Below, piece by piece: positions 1 to 8,310 of a stretch of DNA of 40,398 bases. The position numbers and the translations under genes are program-made. The notes beneath the pieces were generated by a model. The model was not told where the DNA came from. It made no database searches and was given only the letters and a program-made list of their open reading frames with translations. How positions within the stretch are numbered: position 1 is the first letter of the stretch; the number at the start of each line of letters is the position of its first letter. The DNA comes from Phycisphaerae bacterium (GTDB taxonomy: Bacteria; Planctomycetota; Phycisphaerae; UBA1845): NCBI GenBank assembly GCA_029260075.1, contig JAJDDY010000079.1:1-40398 (forward strand). The letters are read 5' to 3'.

Positions 1-127
1 CAGCAAACTGGAAGGGGTCAACAACAAGATCAAAGTCATCAAACGCATCGCCTACGGCTTTCACGATCTCGACTACTTCGCCCTCAAAGTCAAACAGGCC
101 CTACCGGGGCGTACTTCCAACAACTAA
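1..127 (+). CDS. ISL3-family transposase, C-terminal fragment cut by window edge
   Basis: The frame starting at base 2 is open from the window edge to a TAA at 125-127 and gives 41 residues. It begins SKLEGVNNKIKVIKRIAYGF, which matches the end of ISL3-type DDE transposases, where a conserved E-G-x-N-N-K-I-K motif (with the last catalytic Glu) is followed by K-R-x-A-Y-G-F/Y. The family catalyses transposition of ISL3 elements. The first part of the gene lies outside the window, so whether it is intact is unknown. I could not find a clear terminal inverted repeat between the stop and the next gene at 226. Family assignment is confident although only the tail is visible. Confidence 0.8.
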   Translation, partial: SKLEGVNNKIKVIKRIAYGFHDLDYFALKVKQALPGRTSNN

Positions 128-225
128 TTTGGAGGAGAACCAACAAAGAAAGGACGCCGAAGCCTGTCGGAATCGGCGCCCACACGCAAACGCACTCGCT
201 GTGCAACACGTCTGATCGAAGAAGG

Positions 226-1935
226 TCAGGGCAGGAATCGAAGTACCTGGTACTGGCCGTCCCCGTATGTGTTGTGTCCGGGTGGGATCTCGCCGCGACC
301 GCAGTTGTCGAACACCGCGATCCCGTATTCGTACTCTGTAGACACTCCCAAATCAAACTGTACGTCATCTGAGTTGCCGTTCACCAGTTCGCGCCGAAAC
401 TCGTGGACCCAAGTACCGTTGCTCCAGGTAGCCGCGTGCAGCACATCGCTGCGGCTTCCTTCCGGTTGGCGGAGGATCCGCTCTGGGACTACGGCGTTCA
501 TCGCTGCGTAATCCGCCCAAGAGGCGGCGACGGCAGCCGCGTCATAGCCTGTTTCTGCGGGATCGGCGACGATCGTCTCGCCGTCGTCAATCTCCTGCTG
601 CGTTAAGACCATGGCGTCCGCCCAGTCCACCGGGTCGGTTTCAATCTGCGTGGGTGCGGACTTGTCGCCGTTGCGGTTATGGGAGTAGGCACTGCCTCCG
701 TCGTCCCCACGCCGCCCTGAGTCTTCTGTGTCGTATCCGTCGGCGAAATCTTGATACCAGACAAGCCGTTTGTCATCGAGTACCCCGCTGAAGGTGACCG
801 ATCCTGCGCTAACCTCATACTCTTCGCCCTCAGTTTCGATCCTCAGCGGGGAGTTGATGGTTGCGCTATTAAGGGCCATACCGCGTGCAGCCTTACTGTG
901 CCAGATGTCCCCTACGGAGTTGGCTAGATCGGTGAACTCGGACGAACCCGGGACATTGCCGTGGCACTTGATTGCGCAGCCGTTGCGATCCCGGAATTGC
1001 GGTATCGACACGTTCCAGAGAAACGCCAGTCGATCTTCCGATTGTTTGTCGTTTTCGGTTGTCGCGGTTGGATGCCGCCACGCGTCACCGTCGAGAATCC
1101 AAGCACCGGACCGGGTCATGCTCAACGTGGCGTCAGCGTGTTCAGCTCGAATGTAGAGGTACGTGTCCGAGTACAATGCCTGAAGCTTGATCCGCGACGT
1201 CGCTGTATACATCGTTGGAGTTAGGGCAATCGTGTGTTCGATCGCGTTCTTCCAGACCGGGTCGTCGCCCTTGCCGTTGATGTCGAAGTCACCGGAGATT
1301 TTGACTGCACTCAGGTAGGGATCGTAGTCCAAGTCGCGCCCGCCGAACGCGTTGTCTACCCAATCCGTGATCGTGGCGACTTCGTCGGATGTTAGGTATT
1401 TGGCCATGAATCCGCCCGGTTGGATCCAGCTACGAAGTGTGCCCCATCGTGCCGCGTCGATGATGGCCTCGTCAGTATCCAGGGCAGGCCGACCGGCGCC
1501 GTTGATCTGGTGTCCACCGTCGCGATGGCAGGCGATACAGTCGTCCGCCGCGTTCGCTCGGAGGACCAACTGGTCATCGTCATCGCGGAGGTAGAAGTGC
1601 GTTTGCTCCGGCGTAGTGTGACAGGCCGTGCATCCCGTCATGCCGTTGTCGTGCGCGAGCGCGCCCGTGTTGCCATACGAAACATGGCACGACCCGCACT
1701 GATCCACGTCCCGCGTGCCGGTGTGATCGGAAGGCAAAGTGATGTGGCAACGAGCGCAACTGTCCTCGATGATGGCTTTCACTGCCGGCGAAACGATCGA
1801 CGTGTCCCCGGGCGGGGCGTCGTCAGGGGGAGCGACGGACGAACAGCCGGTGAGGAACATGAGCGATGCACCCACAAGTGGGAATAACAGGGCAAGACCG
1901 CCCTTTGCTGCGAGATTCGTCTTGAAAGTGTTCAT
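226..1935 (-). CDS. Multiheme c-type cytochrome lipoprotein with ethylbenzene-dehydrogenase-like domain
   Basis: This 569-residue protein is probably an exported electron carrier held in a membrane by lipid. A hydrophobic signal ends in the lipobox LTGC, with the acylated Cys at residue 31. Four CXXCH heme-attachment motifs follow near residues 60-64, 80-84, 102-106 and 133-137. A fifth possible site, C-A-I-K-C-H near 320-325, has the CX3CH spacing. From about residue 205 the protein resembles the heme-binding domain of ethylbenzene-dehydrogenase-related proteins: it starts with 'V.ISGDFDINGKGDDPVW' and continues as a beta-rich domain. The start is supported by GGGAG about 8 nt upstream. It lies downstream of the OprB-like porin on the same strand, 224 bp away, so co-transcription is possible but not shown. 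Substrate and redox partners are unknown. Confidence 0.8.
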   Translation of the reverse strand: MNTFKTNLAAKGGLALLFPLVGASLMFLTGCSSVAPPDDAPPGDTSIVSPAVKAIIEDSCARCHITLPSDHTGTRDVDQCGSCHVSYGNTGALAHDNGMTGCTACHTTPEQTHFYLRDDDDQLVLRANAADDCIACHRDGGHQINGAGRPALDTDEAIIDAARWGTLRSWIQPGGFMAKYLTSDEVATITDWVDNAFGGRDLDYDPYLSAVKISGDFDINGKGDDPVWKNAIEHTIALTPTMYTATSRIKLQALYSDTYLYIRAEHADATLSMTRSGAWILDGDAWRHPTATTENDKQSEDRLAFLWNVSIPQFRDRNGCAIKCHGNVPGSSEFTDLANSVGDIWHSKAARGMALNSATINSPLRIETEGEEYEVSAGSVTFSGVLDDKRLVWYQDFADGYDTEDSGRRGDDGGSAYSHNRNGDKSAPTQIETDPVDWADAMVLTQQEIDDGETIVADPAETGYDAAAVAASWADYAAMNAVVPERILRQPEGSRSDVLHAATWSNGTWVHEFRRELVNGNSDDVQFDLGVSTEYEYGIAVFDNCGRGEIPPGHNTYGDGQYQVLRFLP

Positions 1936-2159
1936 GGCGTGGTCTCCCGAGAAATGTGCGTGAACCGCACCCCCCGCGGCGCCGCGCCCGGGCAGGCGGG
2001 CCTACTCTACCCTGCTCTTGCGACGGGGTAGCACCGCAAAAACTCATAGGTCGTTTACGAGGGAAACCTGCAAGAATCATACCGCAACGAGCACTCCAAC
2101 TGCGTAATCCATGTACCTTGGCGGGAATCTCGTTCGTGCATGGCTCGACCCATACGCCG

Positions 2160-3476
2160 CTAGAACGACATGCGTAAACGGACGCCCGCTACGATCGCAT
2201 GGCTGATGGCGCCATCAGCGCCAGGGTTGTCGATGTACTGTATGTCGGGCGTGACTACAAGCTGATCGGATACATGAATCGCATAGTACGCCTCGTAGAC
2301 GGTTTCATTCTTGAAACGATCGTCGACGCGCTCGCGGTACAGGTGTGACGATCTCAGAAGCGAGAATCCAAACCCGAGTACGTCGACGTCGCGCGTCGGG
2401 AACAAGCCTTTGTACGAGAAGCCCGCCGACCAGAAACGTGACATCCGGTTGGTTTCCGGGCTGCGGTAGCCGAATCGAGCGAAAACGCCTAGACCTTGGT
2501 CGTCGTCCTCGCTTTCCCGAACGAGCATTTGATCTAGGCTGACATACACCCCGTAGTCGCCAGCGCGTGTTCGTCGTTCGGTTTCATTCCTGCGAAAGAT
2601 CTTTCTCGGCCCGGGGTCATAGAAGAACCCGAGGCGGTAGTTGCCGGGCAAGTCACCCGCATTGCTCGGCAGCTCAACCTGAAACCCGTTCTCAAGGTAT
2701 GCCGTATACCAATCCTCTTCGTGAAACGCCCCCGAAATGCCGCCCTTGTATGGAACAGACTGGCCGTCGGCGATACCGAGAATCAGCGAGTACCAGCTTG
2801 TTGGTTTGAGCATCAGGCTAACGCCCATGCCGATCCGAAGCGGAATGAGCGGGTTGTTGTCGAGCGACTGGTGCATGAACTGTTTGTCCTCGCTGTTGGC
2901 ATAGGCGTTGCGATCAACGATGGTTTGGTAGTCCAGATAGCCGAGCGTGAGCGAGGCGCGATGCTCGGGGAAGTGCTGCCGATACCAGAGTTGCGCGACA
3001 TGCCCGCCGATCGATCCGTCGGCGTCGTCGTTAACCTGAAACAGACCTCCTGTGCGCGCGTTGACGCCAGCCCCCCAGTTTGACTGGAGATGAAGAAGAA
3101 CTTCTGCGTTGGGAACCACGCCCAGCTTGCCCAGATCGAACGTAATCAGCGTATCGACCGACGCAGCGTTTCGCCCGCCTCCTGAGCCGTCGGCACCGCC
3201 CGTCAGCACGGCCTGATACTGATCGTTCAAAAAGACGTTGACCCTGACGCCTCGTTCCTCCAAGGCCGTGCGGCGCTGGCGCAAGTCTCGAGTCAACGCC
3301 GGCGCGTCGAGCGCTAGTAGACGCAAAGTCGATGGCCGGTCAGAGTCCTCATCATCGGACACGACGGCCTGCGAGCTAGGTTCGGAGGCTTCATCGACCG
3401 GCTCATCCGCAACTGCTCGGAACGAAACTGAAAGGACAACAGCCAAACCAGTGAAATAAATTGCGTGTGCGGACAT
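2160..3476 (-). CDS. OprB-type outer-membrane porin
   Basis: The 438-residue product looks like a carbohydrate-selective porin of the OprB family, which forms beta-barrels for passive solute uptake in outer membranes. A signal peptide (start MSAHAIYFTG, likely cut after FRAVA) is followed by an acidic, Ser-rich linker and then by barrel-like sequence. Visible family features are 'FDLGKL', 'LQSNWGAG', a 'GYLDYQTIVDRN.YAN' segment, 'GFFYDPG', 'ARFGYRSPETNRMS.FWSAGFSYKG' and a last residue of Phe, typical for barrel assembly. A longer reading from 3602 exists, but the ATG at 3476 is preferred because GGAGG lies just upstream and a signal peptide begins there. The gene is divergent from the cytochrome c'-like gene. 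The transported compound cannot be told from sequence. Confidence 0.82.
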   Translation of the reverse strand: MSAHAIYFTGLAVVLSVSFRAVADEPVDEASEPSSQAVVSDDEDSDRPSTLRLLALDAPALTRDLRQRRTALEERGVRVNVFLNDQYQAVLTGGADGSGGGRNAASVDTLITFDLGKLGVVPNAEVLLHLQSNWGAGVNARTGGLFQVNDDADGSIGGHVAQLWYRQHFPEHRASLTLGYLDYQTIVDRNAYANSEDKQFMHQSLDNNPLIPLRIGMGVSLMLKPTSWYSLILGIADGQSVPYKGGISGAFHEEDWYTAYLENGFQVELPSNAGDLPGNYRLGFFYDPGPRKIFRRNETERRTRAGDYGVYVSLDQMLVRESEDDDQGLGVFARFGYRSPETNRMSRFWSAGFSYKGLFPTRDVDVLGFGFSLLRSSHLYRERVDDRFKNETVYEAYYAIHVSDQLVVTPDIQYIDNPGADGAISHAIVAGVRLRMSF

Positions 3477-3480
3477 ACTG

Positions 3481-3485
3481 CCTCC
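3481..3485 (-). promoter_or_regulatory. Shine-Dalgarno site of the OprB-like gene
   Basis: Read on the minus strand this is GGAGG, followed by CAGT and the ATG at 3476. It decides the start: the 42 codons upstream in the same frame have no signal-peptide character. Confidence 0.7.
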
Positions 3486-3724
3486 ACGAGGCGACCGCGC
3501 AACACGTCCCGCCCCTGTACACCCAGCAAAGCGAGTACCACGGATTGATCCATAAAGGTCAATCGGCGAAACTGCACGGATGCTTGTTGGCGTTCGTGCC
3601 ACGCCGACTTGCGGCGGCGCACCACTTGCAGGAAGATCCGATTGGGTGGGATCGTTTCAAGGCGTTCGTGTTGCCCGCACGCGCGCCGACGAACCGGCCC
3701 AAGAAATTTGAAGGAGCCGTGACG

Positions 3725-4252
3725 ATGCTCAAGCACCCAGTCCGGGCTGCGACTGCGGGCGCGTTGATTCTGATGACGACTTCGTGTGCGCGACCGACCG
3801 CCTTACCAGAACGCCAACGCACGGGAATCGGCGAGTTTGAAACGCGGCATTGGGTCCACAGCAAGCGCCTCGGGGCTGTCATGGCTGTCTTGGAGCGCGA
3901 CACGCTTTCTACGTGGCCACAGGAGGTCGAAGACGAGTACGCCGACACGGATGCGGAGAAAGCAGATCAGGCGTTCGATGAGGCCCGCACGTTGGCAGGG
4001 CGGCTCGCAAGTTCAACTCCAAGTATTACGGCGGCGGTGAAAGCAATACGAATGTCCGAGGGTGACCGTCGCGCGTTCGTGGCTCAGGTTGACACTCTCC
4101 GCGATCAGGCCCAACGGCTCAACGACGCCGCCGAAGCAGGCAACATTGATCGCATGCGCCTCGATCTGAAATCCATCATGGCGACCTGCCGTTCGTGCCA
4201 CGAACGCTTCCGCGAATTCACGAAGCCCTTGGAACCACGAAGCAAATCCTGA
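3725..4252 (+). CDS. Cytochrome c'-like (class II) monoheme lipoprotein
   Basis: The 175-residue product has a signal sequence with a lipobox-like MTTSC near residue 18. The body is mostly alpha-helical, and a single C-terminal heme site C-R-S-C-H lies in the context 'IMATCRSCHERFREF'. A lone CXXCH close to the C-terminus followed by basic and aromatic residues is the mark of class II cytochromes, the four-helix cytochrome c' group, which bind small gases or carry electrons in the periplasm. The ATG at 3725 is chosen because AAGGAG lies about 9 nt upstream and the signal peptide begins there; the frame is open further upstream to 3461 but overlaps the start of the divergent porin. Together with the multiheme cytochrome it suggests a periplasmic redox function for this cluster. 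The ligand or partner is unknown. Confidence 0.78.
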   Translation: MLKHPVRAATAGALILMTTSCARPTALPERQRTGIGEFETRHWVHSKRLGAVMAVLERDTLSTWPQEVEDEYADTDAEKADQAFDEARTLAGRLASSTPSITAAVKAIRMSEGDRRAFVAQVDTLRDQAQRLNDAAEAGNIDRMRLDLKSIMATCRSCHERFREFTKPLEPRSKS

Positions 4253-4265
4253 TGAACAGCCCTCT

Positions 4266-4877
4266 GTGCGTGGCGTTCGCATTTGCGAGCACACGCCGCT
4301 AGGAGACGGGCGTGACGCGAGTTGGCTCGAGGAAGCGTTGCTTTCATTCATGCACGAAGGGATGTCCCGCAACGACTACTTCCATCGGTTGACGAAGACT
4401 GTTCTTGCCATAACGCCGGGCGCGAACGCGATTTTCATGGGAAGAACAACTGAACTCATCCTGCCTCGCGACGTCGGTCTGCGAATAAGGATCGTGGCTC
4501 CGCTCAAGCAACGCATTCGGCGGTTCGCCGAAACGCGGGAAGTGACTGTGGAGCTAGCGGGTCGCGATATGGAAGCAATCGATCTCGATCGCGAGAAATT
4601 CGCGGAGAAGCACTTTGGGAGGATGGCTCACGACCCTTGCCGTTTCGACCTGATCGTGAACCGGCAGCATCATGAGCCGAGCGATGTCGTGTCTCTGATC
4701 TTATGCGCATTGAAGCTTCGCGGAATTGCCGTTTGTCCGCGTCGATTTCCTCCAACCTCCGCATCGTCTGGGGTTTGTTGTCGGCGATCATGCGTCAGCC
4801 TCCCCGTTACCCATCTGTTTCTCGAAGGACTGCCGTATCAGTCCCATGACGTACGGCAGATTGTCAACCGAACTTAG
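4266..4877 (+). pseudogene. Cytidylate-kinase-like gene lacking its P-loop end
   Basis: The GTG-started frame encodes 203 residues. Residues about 50-153 match the second half of the cytidylate-kinase-like family: 'GANAIFMGRTTELILP', then 'LRIRIVAPLKQRIRRFAE', 'D.DREKFAEKHFG' and 'DPCRFDLIVN'. Complete members begin with a phosphate-binding P-loop of the type ISRxxGSGG some 80-100 residues before this point. Here the upstream sequence is the stop region of the cytochrome c'-like gene, so the nucleotide-binding end is missing. After about residue 153 the reading loses family character and runs about 90 bp into the convergent DUF262 gene, suggesting loss of the natural stop as well. The fragment is probably inactive. 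A frameshift with an alternative start was looked for and not found. Confidence 0.65.
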
Positions 4878-6893
4878 ACCAACCTCAACATCTCCGTTGC
4901 CCCAGCGTCCCTTGCCGGTTACGTCCCTACACGCACTGCGAGGATCGTGGACCTCGTGGAATAGTATGTTGAGTAAGAGGCGAAGCTGAGCCTTCTGTGG
5001 AACCACGTCCACAAAATTCGTCTCGGCCCTGTACGCGACGTAGCGCTTCAAGAACTCCTCGTCCACGCACGGGTCAATTGCCAAAACCTCTTTGCGGAAG
5101 CTTTCAAAGAGTGCACGCATAGGGCTCCCCTCGGCGAGCCAAGGGTGGTCTGTTATAGAATAGGCTCTTTGCTTTGTGCTCGCAGGGCGATAGCTGTCGA
5201 GGACCTCGGATTGGAGGGCAGGCGCAACCCAGACCTTCGTCGCTAACTCTGCGAGGCGTTCCCCACGGGTTTTGATGGCGCCTTCGTTCCAGGATTCCAG
5301 AGATCCCAAACCCTCATTGACACGAAGCGGGCTTTCTTTGAATCCGCCTTTCATATCGCGTTTTTCAGGAAAGGGTCGATCGCTGTACTCGGAGTTGTAT
5401 CCGGTCAACGTAAGGTTGCCGAGCGTGTGCAGCCTAGCCTCTTGCACTTGCTTCCATTCAGAACCGAGTGCCTCCCGCCAGGGCTGGGAGAGGTGGTCAT
5501 TTTGTGGAAGGATGTGCTCGATGGTGTATTCGTCCACTGGCACATGTTCTTTACGATCATGGTTTTCCAACCTACGGAGCCAGTAACTTCGGTTGCGAAA
5601 GTTGTAGAGATCTCGCACGCCCAGCTCCCGACGAAACTCATCGTCGCCCGGAAAACGTCGGTAGGATGGCAGCAACAGGAAATGCGCCTGAATACTCTCG
5701 AAGTACTGCTCCTTCTTGATCGCGCGACCCAGATTGGCGAAAGTCTTATTGAGCGAGTTCGTCGGGATGTTGCAGACCGCACGTCGAAAAACATAGCTCT
5801 CAACTTGTCGCACGATACGTTCAAAATCGTCTACCGAAAGCAAGTCGGTTGCATAGTCGCGATAAAGCCCAAGTAGGAAAGGGTAGATAACGTCTACTTT
5901 CAACTCTCGTAGATCCCGGAACGCACCGGCAAGTCGTGGGAAGGATTCCTGACCGAGCGCCATCGCGCAGTAGTATCCGGTGAATGCGTGGATGTCGGCC
6001 ACCAGAGCATCGACGCCTGCCGCGGCGATCTCCGGCGAGCGAGCGTAAGCCTTGAAGGCTTCGTATACCTTGTTGACGTTGGGTATGTCGCCAGTCATCA
6101 CCGTTAGGTAGTGACGCATAAAGCTGTCGAACTGTTTGCCGTAGACCTCTTGACCGAACGCCACCTCCATGGGCCGCCAATGGTCGGTGTAGAGTTGCGT
6201 CTGGTGCTTAGGTTCGAGGCCCATCAAGATGAAGTTGCGAATCAGGTCAGCCTGTGTCAGCTCAAGGCCCGTCGAGTTCATGCTTTCAAAGATGAGCTGC
6301 GGGTTGTCTTGATCGCGACTCAACGAAATATCCACAATCATCAACTTCATCAGGCCTCTACAAAGTGGTTCAAGGTCGGCGCCGAGTTTCTTCACCTCTC
6401 GGTCAAAGAAGTCAAAGTTCTCCTTGAGGCGGAGCGAATGCTCAGCGGGAAGATCTTTCTGGGCCACGATGGCTAGCAGGGTCTGTTTGTCAGTCTGAGT
6501 GAGGAGCAGCTTGTAGCCACGTTCGTCATCTTCAAGCGGATTCAGAAGGTAGTAGTTACGGAGCTTCTTGGGGGTGAATCCGTCGATAGGTTCGGAGTCA
6601 CCTAGGTGTCTTGCGATCGCCTCAATGATAAGCATCAGGGTCGTGAGACGTTGCTGGCCGTCGATCACTAAGAGTGATGACTGGCTGGAGACCTGGTAGA
6701 GGCTATCCTCTATGTACACGATGGAACCCACGAAGTGCGCAGAAACGGCTTCATTGCTTCCGACACGTAGAATATCATCCCAGAGCTGACGACACTCAGG
6801 ATCGGTCCATGAGTACGTCCGCTGGTAAATCGGAATGATGAACTGTGGCGACTTCTTGAGGAAATCGAGCAGTCTTGCTTCGGTCGCTTTCAT
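4788..6893 (-). CDS. GmrSD-like DUF262-DUF1524 nuclease with C-terminal DUF5655-like domain
   Basis: The 701-residue protein has the layout of single-chain GmrSD (type IV, modification-dependent) restriction enzymes. The N-terminal DUF262 (ParB-like) domain shows FIIPIYQRTYSW at residues 18-29, IDGQQRLTT at 77-85, and a later FESMNSTG followed by LTQADLIRN near 202-220. In GmrS this part binds and hydrolyses nucleotide. The DUF1524 His-Me finger nuclease is marked by EHILPQN at 459-465 and HTLGNLTL at 489-496, with a following N-x-x-Y-S-D. A DUF5655-like tail (about 600-695) ends the protein. GmrSD enzymes cut phage DNA carrying glucosylated or otherwise modified bases. All core motifs appear intact. 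The start overlaps the stop of the HTH gene by 4 bp (ATGA), so the two are almost certainly translated together. Target modification is unknown. Confidence 0.88.
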   Translation of the reverse strand: MKATEARLLDFLKKSPQFIIPIYQRTYSWTDPECRQLWDDILRVGSNEAVSAHFVGSIVYIEDSLYQVSSQSSLLVIDGQQRLTTLMLIIEAIARHLGDSEPIDGFTPKKLRNYYLLNPLEDDERGYKLLLTQTDKQTLLAIVAQKDLPAEHSLRLKENFDFFDREVKKLGADLEPLCRGLMKLMIVDISLSRDQDNPQLIFESMNSTGLELTQADLIRNFILMGLEPKHQTQLYTDHWRPMEVAFGQEVYGKQFDSFMRHYLTVMTGDIPNVNKVYEAFKAYARSPEIAAAGVDALVADIHAFTGYYCAMALGQESFPRLAGAFRDLRELKVDVIYPFLLGLYRDYATDLLSVDDFERIVRQVESYVFRRAVCNIPTNSLNKTFANLGRAIKKEQYFESIQAHFLLLPSYRRFPGDDEFRRELGVRDLYNFRNRSYWLRRLENHDRKEHVPVDEYTIEHILPQNDHLSQPWREALGSEWKQVQEARLHTLGNLTLTGYNSEYSDRPFPEKRDMKGGFKESPLRVNEGLGSLESWNEGAIKTRGERLAELATKVWVAPALQSEVLDSYRPASTKQRAYSITDHPWLAEGSPMRALFESFRKEVLAIDPCVDEEFLKRYVAYRAETNFVDVVPQKAQLRLLLNILFHEVHDPRSACRDVTGKGRWGNGDVEVGLSSVDNLPYVMGLIRQSFEKQMGNGEADA

Positions 6894-7465
6894 CGACTTG
6901 CCTCCGACCTTCCAATAATCTCTGTGAGAACCACCTCTGACTCCTGTTCCAGTGCCAAAATGTCGACGCGGACTGCTTCCAAGCTCCGCATTGGTTGGAG
7001 TTTGTATAAATGGCGAGTGAATCTGATCTCATACCCGGTCTTGACTCTGTCCGAAACATACCAGGCGTCGGAAGCGTGGGGCAGAACCTCGCGTTCGATG
7101 AACGCCTCGATGCCACCTTCTTCCAAGAGTGGCATCTGTTCGGTGTCGCGCAACTCGCAGTCTGGTTCGTATTCAAGAACGAGGCTTCTGCCTCGCGCGG
7201 GCGAAGCGTAGGGCCCACGGATTGGATCGACTTCAACTTGGCCGGGCTTGTGGATCTTCTTCACTTCCGGTTCCGCGTTCTCGTCCGCCTTGCTCTTGAA
7301 TCGCATGCACTCATCCGGATTCTGGCGTCGAAATCGCCGATCACCTCGCTTGCCGACGCGCACGCACGCCAATTGTCCATTCCGAGTCCACCGTCGGAGG
7401 GTGATTTTCGCCACTCCCAAATACGCGGCAGCCTCGTCGAGCGTCGTGAGCCCATCGTCAACCAT
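6890..7465 (-). CDS. Helix-turn-helix protein fused to the C-terminal tail of a type I methyltransferase (HsdM)
   Basis: The 191-residue protein has two parts. Residues 1-56 form an excisionase/MerR-like winged helix: LTTLDEAAAYLGVAKITLRR followed by W-x-x-N-G-x-L and a basic G-K-R-x-x-R-R-F strand. Residues about 95-187 match the extreme C-terminus of N-6 adenine methyltransferases of type I systems: LRDTEQMPL, then FIEREVLPHASDAW, GYEIRFTRHLYK and RSLEAVRVDILALEQESE. No methyltransferase fold (no NPPY or SAM motif) is present. In HsdM the tail packs against the specificity subunit. The ATG at 7465 is preferred over 7516 because the HTH starts here; no strong Shine-Dalgarno is visible. It is the first gene of an operon with the GmrSD-like nuclease. 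A role as regulator or as adaptor is inference. Confidence 0.82.
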   Translation of the reverse strand: MVDDGLTTLDEAAAYLGVAKITLRRWTRNGQLACVRVGKRGDRRFRRQNPDECMRFKSKADENAEPEVKKIHKPGQVEVDPIRGPYASPARGRSLVLEYEPDCELRDTEQMPLLEEGGIEAFIEREVLPHASDAWYVSDRVKTGYEIRFTRHLYKLQPMRSLEAVRVDILALEQESEVVLTEIIGRSEASR

Positions 7466-8310
7466 GCCCGGAGTGTATCTCACTTGATCATTGACGCAAA
7501 GAATAACGATCAGCAATGGGGAGCAAATCTGTTACTGTCGACTCGCACCGGGGTTTGGCACGTACCGAGTTACCCCGCGGGTCGGGTGGACTCGTCGGAA
7601 TAACCGCGGGCGATGAACTATCGGTACGAGAACTAGACCTCTATGGATTCGTGGTCGACCTACTGTCTCATCTTTTCCATTTTCTACGTGGTCGCCCGCG
7701 ACTTGCCACTGTGTTTCGTGCCGCCTGCAGACACACGTCAGGCGCCGTTTGTCCAAACGTTCGCGGCACCAATTCCCAATAAAGCGATTCGGTCAGGTGA
7801 CCATCTCACGAGAGAAACCACGCCTCGCATGTCACGCGACACGCCATCCCATCGGCTTCAGTCCCAGAGCGTCGGCGCGGGCGCACTGTGTCCAGTCGCG
7901 CGTCCAGCTCACGATCCTCCGGTCCACGGGCAACGTTGTCGTCGAGATGCGGGATCGCGCTGTTTCGCCTGGCCAAGCTGTTGAACCCACCCGACGTCGA
8001 AGACTTGCCCTGATTGGCCGAACGTGTCGGGGATCGCCAGATGTCAGCGGAGTTCCTGAGCGCGCGGAACGCCATCCTCTCGACGTACGGCTGGCGCGGA
8101 CCAAGCGCACCTGCGCTACCGTACCACGCGCCTAGGCGTTCCCTTCCAAGTGATCTAGCGCGCATATCAGTTCAACCTGCGATCGTGCCCGTCGATCGTA
8201 CACTCGTGAAACCAGGGTACTACCGGCGTTGATCCTGGTAAATATCAATCCGAGCGCCGGCGCTGCGCTCCGTCCCCATGGTACGGGTTTCTACTACCGC
8301 GAGCGCGGCG
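7466..8310. other. Gene-poor spacer, probably decayed sequence
   Basis: About 845 bp without a supportable gene. Several short overlapping frames exist on both strands, all rich in Arg and with frequent stops, and none shows a family motif I recognise. The region should hold the promoter of the minus-strand HTH/nuclease pair, but no clear -35/-10 pair stands out. Confidence 0.5.

Noticed and set aside
7749-8165. Overlapping frames of about 120-130 codons on both strands
   Set aside because: Arg-rich, no motif, and each overlaps another of similar length; they look like chance frames in GC-rich decayed sequence.
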